A stretch of DNA of 45,000 nucleotides. It comes from Cristatella mucedo (Eukaryota > Bryozoa > Phylactolaemata > Cristatellidae). Of this stretch, positions 1 through 10,539 are shown piece after piece. Position 1 is the first letter of the stretch; each line of letters opens with the position of its first letter. Where the stretch lies: contig WPIO01000050.1 in NCBI GenBank assembly GCA_009760855.2, positions 1,595,001-1,640,000 on the forward strand, written 5' to 3'. Made by a program: the position numbers and the translations under genes. The notes beneath the pieces were generated by a model that saw nothing but the letters and a program-made list of their open reading frames with translations, made no database searches and had not been told where the DNA came from.

Positions 1-221
1 GAAGGACTGATCGGGACTACCGTGGAAGTATTTAGCAGAGTGCGCTTGCGAACTTGAGATATGGATCGATTTCGCTACCCCAAATTTCACACGCAGAAAA
101 TGAGACACACGAGACGCATTCGCGAGACTCGCGGCCAGCACCCGAACTAGTTAATCATAATCACAAATCAATGCTTTCATAAGCACCATGAGAAAAAATT
201 ATTTTTCCAGACACTTTACAC
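1..221. other. No recognisable feature
   Basis: Unique-looking sequence before the first LINE copy. I see no ORF, repeat or splice pattern that can be defended. Confidence 0.5.
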
Positions 222-852
222 ATAATAATAATAATAATAATTCACTTGATAAAGCGCCCTCAGAGAACTCAATCTCTCTCTAGGCGCTTTACATTTGCTG
301 TAAAGTGAAATGCAATTGAATGGTAAGTAAAATCATGCTTGAAAAACAAACGAAATGAATAATATGGTTAGGGGTGACATGCACAGGGTCAGCATGCAAA
401 TGTGGTTAGTGGCAGCATGCACAGTGTCAGCACGCATAAGCACATCAAAGACGAATCACAGGGACCCACTAAATGCTGTCCTAAATAGGTGTGATTTTAG
501 GTTCCTTTTAAAAGTGGTCAGGTCAGGGGATGTTCTGACGCAGGTCGGGAGGGAGTTCCAGGCTTTGGGAGCATACGAACTAAATGCACGGTCTCCAAAG
601 GGTTTAAGGTTTGTATGAGGTATTTCTAGACTGTTGGATTCCGAAAAGCGGGTGGTGCGATGCATGGCCTGATGGGGTAGTATATCTGACAGATAGGCTG
701 GAGCCATAGAATGAAGGGACCTAAAAGTGAGCGACAAAACCTTGAAGTCAATCCGTTGCTTGACTGGTAGCCAGTGCAGGTCGGCGAGAAGTGGAGTAAT
801 GTGGCAACTGCGAAGCTCACGACAGACAAGCCTAGCTGCAGAGTTTTGCACA
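222..852 (-). mobile_element. LINE family A, 3' part (CR1/L2-like)
   Basis: Read on the minus strand, this is the C-terminal end of a CR1/L2-type LINE ORF2 followed by its 3' UTR. The reading frame at 851-456 is open for 131 codons and carries the marks of this clade: NSAARLV, HITPLLADLHWLPVKQRIDF, SLHSMAPAYLSD and SYAPKAWNSLP. The 3' UTR (455-243) is shared with many copies in the window. It ends in a hairpin with arms at 251-258 and 283-290 and a tail of AAT triplets (222-242, i.e. ATT in sense). The copy is 5'-truncated, so it lacks endonuclease and most of the RT. The open frame suggests a fairly young insertion. Confidence 0.88.
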
Positions 853-2555
853 TGCTGTCAAGGAAGCGTGCCAACACATGCAGCATGGGCGTACATATTA
901 GCTATGCACGCAGATGAAAAAACGCTGCATGGAATAAACGTCTGAGCATTATGTCCGCCGCCACTCAACTCACAAAGTAGGCTCTAAGGAGCGTTCAAGT
1001 GTCGAGTCATCACGAGCAATATTGAAGTGACTGACGCAGTCAAGCATTTCTCAGTTGCGATCCTCGTCGAGTCTCTCGCTCATGTTTATCTTGATGCATA
1101 GTTTGGCCGCTCACTTTTCTATCGCTCTCGTCGGCTGTCTGCTGCAAGCAGCACTTCCCAGAGTTGGTCTAGCCTGATATCAAGGTCATCAGCGGAGCAT
1201 TTTCGCTCGCCCTCCTCTCACTCATCTGTGACCCCTGTTGATCTGCCGGGTCTTTAGTTTGGCCATCCTCTTTAAAATTTTCTACTGGCCCGCTCTGTCC
1301 TTGGAGCATCCGTCCGCTGAGCTACAATCGTCGCGTGCCGCTTCCGCTTTCGGTCAGAAGCTTCAGGGCGGCGAAAACTGCAGTGTTCGAAGTGGCGCTA
1401 GTCTCAGCCGACGTGGTCACGTGCGAACCTTGTGGCACGGCTAGTTACTTGCAGGTGCTGCAACAATGCACGCACGCTTTGCCGACCAGTAGTAAGAATA
1501 GCAGGCAGCGACGGAGAGAAAAGCCCTCACACCTTAACTTACCAAGTTCGCATCCATACTGTAGACAAGTTCATTTGACACCAGCGGGCCGTTATGAGCG
1601 TTCGACAGCGCGACATGACGTACACCGACGGCTATCTGGCCTAGTTCTCAAATACGCTCAAATGCCAACGCCGAGTCTGGAATCGCAACTCCTTGCCTAT
1701 CTCGTGGCGCCCGCTTTTATACGGCCTCTGCCGCAGATTGTTGCATAACCGCATAATCGCGAATAATGATTATCAACAGTAATCTGGCTGGTTTAGATGG
1801 CGCAGCCGTTGTAGCTGGCAAGCTCCAGCCCTCTGAGCATGCATTGGCGCGTTCCTATTCTCTGAGCATTTAATAGCATGCTTCTGTCCTTGAAGGTTCT
1901 GTTAAAAACTTTTTGGTTTTCTGAACTTCAACTAACACTCTCCTGTCATCGGAGCTGCTAATCGTATGTGCTTCATCCGGTGCTCGGAGCTTCTACCGGA
2001 TTATTGTCATCGTGATTACCGTCTAATTACGGATGCTTTACTGAATTAGTAGGGTCTCTCTTGCTTCGTATAATGCAGACGATTCTTGTCAATCTGCATT
2101 TTGATGGAAGTATTGCTCGTTTTCTGGCCCTTTTATTTACGGTCGATATTACTTGCCCATAGTCCCTCTTTAGATGGAACGAATCGTACGAAGTTTGGTA
2201 AATCACGCTTTAGACTCACATAGCGGAGTCAAGCTCAAGGCTTCGAGGATGTCCTCTAATGGATTTTGCACCTGTCACCATCTGCAAAGAATTTGCATCA
2301 TTTAAGGCCATGCAAAGGTAAATTGCCTGTACAGAGATTGAGTTATCCGAGGTCGCTATGCAAATGTATTATTATAATTACTGTTACTATTTACTGTAGA
2401 CGCGCCAGTCCTGCTTAGCTTTCCCATTTCCCAAAGTGAGATTGCATTTTTTCCAGCGGAATTTGCGTGCTTACTGGTGCTTGATTCAGCGCCATGTTAC
2501 TGAGTGGCACTAAGTGGTACAAAGTGGCACTAATAGCCGATGGCCTGTTTTTACC
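853..2555. other. Unassigned, no supported gene
   Basis: About 1.7 kb without a repeat I can place. Open frames here (for example 1335-1748) are short, carry no domain and lack convincing splice sites, so I do not call them genes. Confidence 0.4.
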
Positions 2556-2712
2556 AGCTGATTTAACAGCCTCTTTTATATAGCAACAGAAGGACCTATC
2601 ACCACCGCTTGCGGTGCCAATAAAGAATCGCCCACCGCAGGATTCGAACCCACGACTTCGGAAATGAGGTCATGAAAAGCAATCGCCTTGCCTAGTGTGC
2701 CATCGTGGCTCT
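2556..2712 (-). mobile_element. tRNA-derived SINE, minus copy
   Basis: The minus strand reads as the window's common SINE. It has a head with an A-box-like element and a pol III B box (GGTTCGAATCC), a body containing the imperfect palindrome around CCGC-AAGCGG and the block GATAG-CCGTAAAGRCTCTTCTG, and an end near GAGGCTGTTAAATCAGCT. The same order is seen at 10659, 16124, 17780, 18103 and 28437. The tRNA-like head no longer folds as a functional tRNA, so this is a SINE and not a tRNA gene. Confidence 0.8.
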
Positions 2713-4238
2713 TGAGTGTCTGTTTGCGTATGCTAGTATAAGCATGACGCACACGTGCATTTTCCTGCTTGTCTAAGCATGATACCGTACTCGCCATTAG
2801 CCGTTAGTTGTCTTCTCTCTTGGAGCGAGTTGTAAAACTCCTTGATAAGACAGTCAGATCTCGCTGCTGGGTGCAAAGCGAGAATGCAAGAATGTCAACT
2901 CAGTTCTCATCGTTCTGTGGCCGCTGCACTTACCGTGAAGAGTCCGCGCCACACAATTGTGCAGGCTCACCCGGATGAGCCCGCATGAGCCAATAAGGCA
3001 GAGCGTTGGCTTGTGCAGGCCTAAGCTAATGGCTTAGAGCTGCGGCTTCTGCGGGCGATTTATCCAATGGATTAGGCCGAGCAAAGCTGAGCTCGTCGGC
3101 CTACTCTGGTGAGCTTCTGTTCAGCTGTGTGCTCCTCGCTTTTGGAAGTTCGCGGTCGTGGCGGTTTCGACAATGCAGCCACGGCTGCACTTTCCCCCCG
3201 AACCGCTTCCGGAAGCTTTCGACCCGCTTCCGGAAGCGCTTGCTACGTCCGTCTAGTTCTTCCGCCTAGGGCTTCCGTCTAGGGCAGGTAGGTATCAGAT
3301 TCTGCCATTCAGCTCGAATGCGGAGGTGATTATCAGAAATTTTCGCCGGGCCTCTGTATCGCAAGCGATAGGGTACCGGTTTCGTGAGCTTATGTGCAGA
3401 AGACGCAAATGTAGCCAATTCGGACGCGTTCAGCTGTTTTTCTTGTATAGACAAAGGAAGCCGGTACCGCCACGCGAGAGTACGCTTGATGAGGCAGAAA
3501 ATACGCCACATTTTTTTTATCTCAGGGATAATATTCATGAAACCCACTGTTAGTCAACGTCCTTGACACAAGTTTACCTTCTTTGAAACTATAACCTGTC
3601 TGGCTGCGTAGCCTTAAGACGGGGTGTAGAGACGACGCCTTATCGTGAGCTCTGCAATTTCTTTGGCTGCAGGGAGTCCTCGTCATTTAGGGGGCCCAAA
3701 GTTATGATATGGAAAAAAGTGTTTCAAATTGCATTGAATTGCTAAATATTTAACTACAGTAGCACTGTATCTAAAAATTGAGAATACTTTTTAAATGATC
3801 TATATTGAGTAAATTAATGCAGTTTCTTTGTTACAATGCAGATCTGAAATGTCGCGCCGGAATCATGAATCTGGTGCATAAAATCGTACAAATTGAGATA
3901 AACATGTACACGAGAGCCAACGCACGAGTGTAGAGATGGATCAATTTATTCTACCATTCGCATAACTTAAATTGGAATCAGATTCCAGTACACCATTAGA
4001 CACAGAAAAGACTGAAGGAGACCATGATGGAAGCGACACACAACAAGAAGTGAGTGGACGCGAAGAAAATTCACAAGGGTCACGTTTTTCACATCGAAAG
4101 ATAATGGGCGGAGCTCAGATGGTGATTTCTGTCAGCAAGCTCTACCTGTTTCTGACAGTATGCCCCAAAAGGCCCAAGCCGGGCCACTACAAGTAACTAT
4201 TCCTCAGAGTAACCTGTCCCTACGTAAGATATCAACGA
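2713..4238. other. Unassigned; duplicated palindrome at 3205-3237
   Basis: No gene is supported. The only structure seen is the 12-bp palindrome GCTTCCGGAAGC, present twice 21 bp apart (3205-3216 and 3226-3237) in a GC-rich patch, followed by short repeats of TTCCG-CTAGGG type to about 3290. Confidence 0.45.
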
Positions 4239-4350
4239 TAACAACAATAATAATACACTTTATAAAGCGCCCTCAGCGAACTCAATCTCTTTGTAGGTGC
4301 TTAACATTTGCTGCAAAGGGAAACGCAATCGGATGGTATCATGCATGATA
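4239..4350 (-). mobile_element. LINE family A 3' tail, minus
   Basis: AAT-rich tail, then the 3' hairpin region (AAAGCGCC present, the other arm decayed) and the UTR block ending TTTGCTGCAAAGGG, as in the copy at 222. This is a 3'-end-only fragment. Confidence 0.8.
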
Positions 4351-4372
4351 AACAACACGATCAGCTATCTCC

Positions 4373-4760
4373 GTATTCGCTTCCAGGTTAGCTCCTTACC
4401 TAGTGATCCTTGTGGTGACCTGGCCAATCGCTTCTCCAGCATCCTTTCCAGAAAGATAGACAAGGTCAGAGAGTCCATCCCTAAGGTAGCAGTATCAATT
4501 CTGGACCCCGACCCTCAATAAAAACCCAGCAGGACCATACCAGGCATCATACTAGGTATCGTACCGCCCACTTTCTTGAATCAAATCGCTCAGTAATTCT
4601 TCGTAAGAAACTCAAATCCTGTGGACATCGTGCCTTAGCTCGTATGCTCCCAAAGTCTAAAACCCACTCCCGACTGGCGTCACGACATACCCTGACTGAC
4701 GAAATTTAAAAGAAGCAAACAACGCACCTGCTTTCACAGCATTTAGTGGGCATTCAAGGA
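4373..4760 (+). mobile_element. LINE family A internal fragments, plus
   Basis: 4373-4520 encodes the linker before the RT (LPSDPCGDLANRFSSILSRK), nearly the same as LPSDPCDDLADRFSSFFVNN at 39.4 kb. 4560-4760 matches the ORF2 C-terminus in a decayed frame. The RT between them is deleted. The plus orientation is opposite to the tail just upstream, so these are two insertions or a rearranged one. Confidence 0.7.
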
Positions 4761-4799
4761 CTTGCATACCAAAACCCATATGAGTATTAGTTAATAATA

Positions 4800-5420
4800 A
4801 GCCAACTAAGCCCAACGTTTATTCCAAATTTCACGTCGATCAGAGATTGCTCGGATAAGCTACAGACAGTAAAGTTACCGAAACACTGCAGAGAACACAC
4901 TCTGCGAGTAAAAGTAAAGATTTATAAAGCTTGCGAATGATGACGAAAGGGCATAACTTACTCGATCAACCGTCAGAAACATGGAAGCACATGCCAAGGA
5001 GCGTGTAATTCAAATTTCACGATGATCGGATCATTATTGGCCTACGTGTGACATTTGCAAGACACATCAGCTGTAAGGTGACAAACAGTGTCAAAAGAGA
5101 GAAAGTCAGCTCTTCATACGAAAATTAAATCTATCTACTGAAGTTAAATACGCACAACAGACAACTGGGATGATGTGCAAAAACAATCATATATATATAT
5201 ATATATATATATATCAAATTTAAAGTTGATCAGTTCATTTTATCGGACGTATGACGTCTGCAAAAGAATACACCTGGCATTCCAAAAACGCGGGCCTAGG
5301 GGTGGGAGCTGACGAAGGCAAGTTAAAAAAGTAGGCCAGCGCTATGCAGCGAAAAAATGATTCAATACGTGGATAAATGCATACCTTTCTGACCAAGTCC
5401 GCCTTATAAAACCCTCAGGG
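4800..5420. repeat. Degenerate tandem repeat, period about 190-200 bp
   Basis: The phrase CAAATTTCACG-TGATCRG recurs near 4822, 5012 and 5216. Each time it is followed by a GGACGTATGACRTYTGCAA-like block. Copies are strongly diverged, so the boundaries are approximate. Confidence 0.35.
5189..5214. repeat. (AT)n microsatellite
   Basis: Thirteen AT units in a row. Confidence 0.95.
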
Positions 5421-6769
5421 ATCACCGATACAATATGCAAACAAGCCCCACGTCAGCCGTCAAAAAAAAATCGATGTCTTGCCGCCTGACGATGACGTTT
5501 TCGCTTAAGCAAGTCGCAGCTATAAACGATACAAATGAGAAGTTGAAAGCGCTTTACTTTCCCTTGAATATAATTTACCCAACAACATTGCAACAAGTAG
5601 GATTTTAGTAGTGAACGATGCGGTTGTTCGACGTCGTCGTACTATGCACATGAGAACGGCGGGGGCCTAACGACCTACCGATTGAGCGACCGCGTGTAAA
5701 AAAAAAATGGTCGCTGCCTGATGCAAGATCCGCCGCCCCAGGATTCAGTAGGTGCACTGATAAAGGGCTCCTTAGTTACCGCTGTCACGGCGGCAGTAAA
5801 GTACATTATCCCGAACCATTGCATGGCTGCCGAGCGCAAGCCACTTCCGGTTAGCCGCGCTAGAAGGGGGCCTATCGCGACACTTGTAAACGTACACTCT
5901 AGCGCAAAGTATTTGAACGGTCAAGAGTTTTTCGATTTCCATCTGTTCCTAAGCGAGCCCCTCGATCGAACTGGAGCTGAGCTGCTGGTCCTGACTGCTA
6001 ACTAATCTGCACAAATCTGTTTCGAGTTTGAGATCGCTTCAGGTCGTATTGGGATAGAGCATACGCTAAAGCTGGTCGTATTCGCCGAGCAAAGCGAAGT
6101 ACTGACCACCTGAGGCTGGCCGAGGGCTTCTGAAATTAATAATTGAAGTTCAGCTCATTGCTGTAACCGCTGTCGGCGACGGAGATAAAGACAAAACATC
6201 AACAAGATGGCGGCGAAGAAGGCAACTGAAAATGCTCTATAGTAATGATGATGAGGTCCAGGGTTACGCACCTAGTTCATTCCCGCACTAGTTTCGCTCC
6301 GCGGATCGTGATTTCTCACCAAGCAAGATGTGAAGATTGTAATTTGCACTTCCGCAAAAAAAGTCGCTACAAGTACTGCACTATCGATGAGAAAAAACTC
6401 ACCCAGGTTTAAATCCTGCTCATTTAGGATATAATGCGGTAGTGGATTAGAAGGCTTCTTTGGAGGACACTTTTCTAGTCACAAGTGCGTCTACACAAGA
6501 TCCGTCGTAGGAGCAGCGTGAAAAAACGCTCACCACCAGAATTTTGAAACTGTCCAAAAAATTAAACAAAGAGTTAAGAACAAGCGGAAAGCGAGCCATG
6601 TGTATATTAAAAAGCTAATTGTTCAAAGATTAAATTGCGAAAAACGCAAAAGCAAAAACTTAGGAACGAAAAAATAGCACGAGAACGTAAAGGATTTCGC
6701 CTTCTAGCCCATTGGCCCATTTGCGGGCTTCCAGCATTAATTTTTTCGCGCGCAAGCGAACGCTCGCAA
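5421..6769. other. Unassigned; one 94-codon ORF at 5721-6005
   Basis: The plus-strand ORF at 5721-6005 has no domain or splice context that I recognise and may be chance. No repeat match is seen elsewhere in this stretch. Confidence 0.35.
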
Positions 6770-6817
6770 GCCAGTAATGCTTCGCTCGGTCTCCCGACCG
6801 AGCGAAGCATTACTGGC
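6770..6817. repeat. Perfect 22-bp inverted repeat, 4-nt loop
   Basis: 6770-6791 and 6796-6817 are exact reverse complements separated by TCCC. No bulge or mismatch is present and the symmetry stops abruptly at both ends. It lies outside any recognised element. Confidence 0.95.
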
Positions 6818-7385
6818 CGCCAGTCTTAAGACTGAGAAAGACGTTGGAAGCCGCCGAGGAATCCAAGTCAGCCATCTTTGAGGCAGTCTTCACTATTGAC
6901 GGAGAACCGCGGGCTTTCTTCACTAGTTGCGCAACTTCTCCCCCACCTGACGCTTCCGGTGCAATAGCGCCCTGTTAGCACATCGGAGGCTGAATTTAGC
7001 GTTCAATATATTGAATACATATTAAAATGCTTCCGGTGCTTCATTAAGGAAACTTACGACAGCTGATTCATTCAAAAAGCCTTTTTTATGCCAGAACACT
7101 CGTGGAGCTCCTACAAGCTCATTGCGTTCGTTCTTAACTAGATTAAACCTTTCGCCTTTCCGGATATTGCGGTAACCAGAATAATTTGTTACCTCAGATG
7201 TTCGTAACTGGGTATCGCACTGTTATGTTTGAGTTATAGTTAGGTGGGTAAGCCCAATGGTGACATCTATATATTTCGTGTTCTAGGTTTGTATGGTCAC
7301 GGCCAAGGTCGTCCCTAATTTAAGAAGGAAGCAGTGCAGTCGCAGAGTTGCTAAACCAGCCGGACGATGGCTTAGGAGATATTTA
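6818..7385. other. Unassigned
   Basis: No repeat, domain or gene signal that can be supported. Confidence 0.4.
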
Positions 7386-7480
7386 TGCAATATAATAATA
7401 AAAAGAATACATTTTTATAGTGCCTTCAGAGAGTTTCATCTTTTTCTAGGCACTTTACATTTGCTGCAAAGAAAGATTTA
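7386..7480 (-). mobile_element. LINE family A 3' tail, minus
   Basis: ATA/AAT-rich tail (about 7391-7401) followed by a decayed version of the family A hairpin (AGTGCC / GGCACTTT) and TTTGCTGCAAAG. Tail only; an old copy. Confidence 0.7.
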
Positions 7481-7923
7481 TTATACTTGCGGTTCCTTAA
7501 TAATAAGGGCTTCAAACCACCTATGTGGTTATCAATGGTTAGGCAGTATAAAAACCGAAGCCATGCAATTGGCAGTCAGTTGCGCCTTAGAAGTTGCGCT
7601 CTGAGTTAAGGCTTGGAGCTTATGAGAGTCGTTGTACGTCTTAGAGCGGCTGTTGGACGCCTGTAAGCCACCACCACCGGCGCTGTCGAGTCGACTTCCC
7701 TACGCTATACATATGGACTTTTCGCCTTACGGGATATGCGGGGTAAAAGGGTAAGGCTCGAAGCGTTATCGCCCCAAAATCTGGGATTTATCCGTCCAGA
7801 TGTAGTTTTTATCATTCACACAGCGAGAATCAATTGGAACGATCGCCATGCTATGGTGCCAGCATTAACTATCCTTTGATGCAAACAATTCTGTGATGTC
7901 GACTTTCTGATGGCCTTACAGAG

Positions 7924-8337
7924 TCAAGGTCTAAGTTTGCGGTTGACTTTAAAAGATGGCAATCTAGGAAAACGAACAGATTTAATACTATGCACTTTAA
8001 AAATACGCCAACCCCTCAAAAGGCTCACGACACACAGTAAAACATTTACTAGACCTAGAAAAGCATAAGCAAATAAAAATTTGATAACAAAGAAAGATTG
8101 CAGATTATAAAGGTAAAGGACGAATAAAGAAATATTTACTAAGACCGAACCAAATATGAGGTGTGTTATGGATTTAAAATCAGAGCTAAATTCATATCCT
8201 AATTTTCTTATCGATGGGTGAAGTATAGGCGGAGTTGTGGTATTTAAAATGAACAAAATAACAAACATGCACATGAACAAGTTGCAAACGTTTATCTCGG
8301 CGTGGAAAGGTTCATTAAGTTGCGACACAAGTTGCAC
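7924..8337 (-). CDS. Hypothetical hydrophobic ORF
   Basis: An open frame of 137 codons on the minus strand whose translation is strongly hydrophobic. Likely membrane segments lie at about residues 18-36, 58-78 and 82-107, with basic residues at the C-terminus (SFKVNRKLRP). The sequence is more AT-rich than its surroundings. I recognise no family. It could be an exon or relic of a multi-pass membrane protein. It could also be a chance frame, because AT-rich DNA readily yields hydrophobic translations. No upstream promoter or splice site stands out. Confidence 0.2.
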   Translation of the reverse strand: MQLVSQLNEPFHAEINVCNLFMCMFVILFILNTTTPPILHPSIRKLGYEFSSDFKSITHLIFGSVLVNISLFVLYLYNLQSFFVIKFLFAYAFLGLVNVLLCVVSLLRGWRIFKVHSIKSVRFPRLPSFKVNRKLRP

Positions 8338-9364
8338 ATAATGCAGAGATTGATTATTTATTTCTAGCTATAGTGTTTCCGATTTACTTCCTGGTTTAGA
8401 AATTGCTTGCATGCTCATTTTTAATGCTATCCTCTGATGCAAACGTTACCAAAACTTCGGATTTAATTTTCAGCATGTGCGTCTTTTTAAAATTTACGTA
8501 TAAAACTCTGTTGTTCGACCAAACTTTTCAGGTGTTTTCTTCACTTCAGGTTTACAGTCACGCGATGAAAGCGGCCGCAGCAGACAATCGACTGCCCAGC
8601 CCAGAGAGGGTCGGCAAACCTTTAGGACTTCTAGAATATTTCCAGGGGTCAACAAGTTCACTAGGCCACACCCAGGCCCCGCCCCCCCCGCGACTGCAGG
8701 GAGGGGGCCCAGCGACACAACGCCGACGGCGCGTCGGGCCGGCGGAGGGGGGTAACCAGATGAACGAACGCACATTCGCAACGAACGCACATAGGCGCTC
8801 TGCAATTATAGGGGCAAGCATTTATATCTCCTGCCCAGTCAGTCAGGCGCATTTGTTGTTTCATAAAAACACCTGACATCGGTTCTAAAAATAAGAACGG
8901 GCCTCAGCTTGAGCTGCAACCAGCAGTAATGAAAAGAAATCAAAACCGTGACAATTCAATTAGGCTGAATCCAAGAACAAATTGTTAGGGGGGGACGTTA
9001 GGCCAGACTGACGGGCTAGCTAGGCCGTCAGTGTGGCCTAAAGGCCGGAGTTTTCCAACCTCTGGACTAGCTAGCCCATGCTTTATTGCTTTACTGATGA
9101 GGGACGTTATTACAGATGGGTTCCATTTGCTTGGGACCTCGGGCAACGTGGTCTATGTTTGCTACAAATGCACGCTGCAGGTGGTATGCAACCCCCTACC
9201 TCGCCCGACCAGGCTCGCTAGGTGCAGCAAGACCAGAAGTGCAAGCTAACGGAAGGCCTGAATTCGTAATACGCGTACTCGATGTTTGTGCTTAGATAGG
9301 CTGCGGCCAACAGCAGTGCACAAGCTACCACCAGAATTGTGTACACCGGCCAGGCTTTACTTTG

Positions 9365-9368
<4 letters not shown>
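8338..9368. other. Unassigned; C/G-rich run near 8682-8755
   Basis: No supported gene. A C-run (CGCCCCCCCCGCG) and a G-run lie at 8682-8755. Several overlapping frames cross this GC-rich patch, but none has protein-like evidence. Confidence 0.4.
8998..9041. repeat. Inverted repeat, 17-bp arms, one mismatch
   Basis: TTAGGCCAGACTGACGG (8998-9014) pairs with 9025-9041 at 16 of 17 positions around a 10-nt loop, GCTAGCTAGG. Confidence 0.85.

Positions 9369-9399
<31 letters not shown>
9369..9399. repeat. (AT)n microsatellite
   Basis: About fifteen AT units. Confidence 0.95.
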
Positions 9400-9402
<3 letters not shown>

Positions 9403-9675
9403 AAGAAAAGGCAGCTACAAAGATACCTTTTAAACAACCACAATAAATCGTAGAGTTTCTGCGCCCCTGGGTCCAGCTGCTGTTTCTCGGCTATTTTCTT
9501 TCTAGTCTAAACCGGAAAACACGATTGTAGTAGCTGGTATTCTCAATTCAACTCTATACAATGCCAGCTGTGACAAATAGCTGAAGCAGTCGACTGGATG
9601 CGTATCAGATTACGTTTGCGCATCTAGGGTGGCTACCGGTGGGCACGTATTACCTGTAAGTGCTCGCACAATCCG

Positions 9676-10023
9676 TCAGTCGGTCTCTCGATTGTTCGGA
9701 ATAGACAGCATTAGCTCCCGATCCCACGCTCTCAATAGAATCGACGTCGGAGCCTGGGAGAAGTTGCTCAAGTTCTCCTGGCCTAGGGTCGACATATTAC
9801 TCAGCAGCTTACTGAAAGCCTCTTCGGTGGAGGCAGGGACATGATGTGAGGCTAAGAATATACCTATCACCCCATTTATGCAGAGCTGCAGCAAACTAAA
9901 ATATTTCTGCAGGACAGCAGTTGATAAACCGGTCTCGAGAGCTAGAAGTCTTGAGAGTTCAGAAGTCTTCAGATGTGAAGCGTCCAGATAGAGATGAATA
10001 ATTTCTCTTCCGGCGCAATACAA
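9676..10023 (-). CDS. Hypothetical ORF, 115 codons
   Basis: Minus-strand open frame with a protein-like, leucine- and serine-rich translation (for example SELSRLLALETGLSTAVLQ) but no motif I recognise. It lies in a stretch with no LINE or SINE match. It could be an exon, a relic of an unrecognised element, or chance. I see no clear acceptor or donor pair at its ends. Confidence 0.2.
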   Translation of the reverse strand: MYCAGREIIHLYLDASHLKTSELSRLLALETGLSTAVLQKYFSLLQLCINGVIGIFLASHHVPASTEEAFSKLLSNMSTLGQENLSNFSQAPTSILLRAWDRELMLSIPNNRETD

Positions 10024-10209
10024 GTGAGCTATACTTCCTTTTCATTTTTAGGCTAATAGTTAATTTTTTGTAATGAAGTCAGCAGTGGCAGCCGTTAGTA
10101 GGTGCACATTTAGGTCAGCCGAAGAAAGGAGTTCCACGGAGTGAACTATTCAGTTCACATTCAGTGCTATTCCCTGAAATTCTTGGAGAAGATTAACTGA
10201 TTTAAAAGC

Positions 10210-10340
10210 TTCGCCTTCATTTATTTAGCAGCAGAGGAACCTCAATTACATATACCGCTGCTTGAGGTGGGAAATGAGGAATTTCTCACGGTACGACTTA
10301 ACCCACGACCTGGCTCATTAACTACGAGCGCCGTAACCCC
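10210..10340 (-). mobile_element. Very decayed SINE copy, minus
   Basis: TTAGCAGCAGAGGAACCTC and TACCGCTGCTTGAGGTGG follow the order of the SINE 3' body in reverse, and CCCACGACCTGG recalls the B-box region. Divergence is high, so the call is tentative. Confidence 0.35.
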
Positions 10341-10539
10341 GGGCTGAGAGCTAGAGGGCAGCTTTTCGCGTATACGCTGTGCGGAAAAACGAAGGATACG
10401 GCCGTTCCGGGATGATGGTGGGCACTCAGCCATCATTGACGAGATAGAGACCCTACCTATTTCGAGGAGTCCTAAGAACTTCACCTTTGCTATACTAAGA
10501 CAGCCCCAATACATACAACGCTCCTCTTCAAAGAGAAGC

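Noticed and set aside
8494-8879. Overlapping frames in the C/G-rich patch
   Set aside because: Several frames on both strands are open at once with Pro/Gly/Arg-rich translations, which is typical of base composition and not of a gene.
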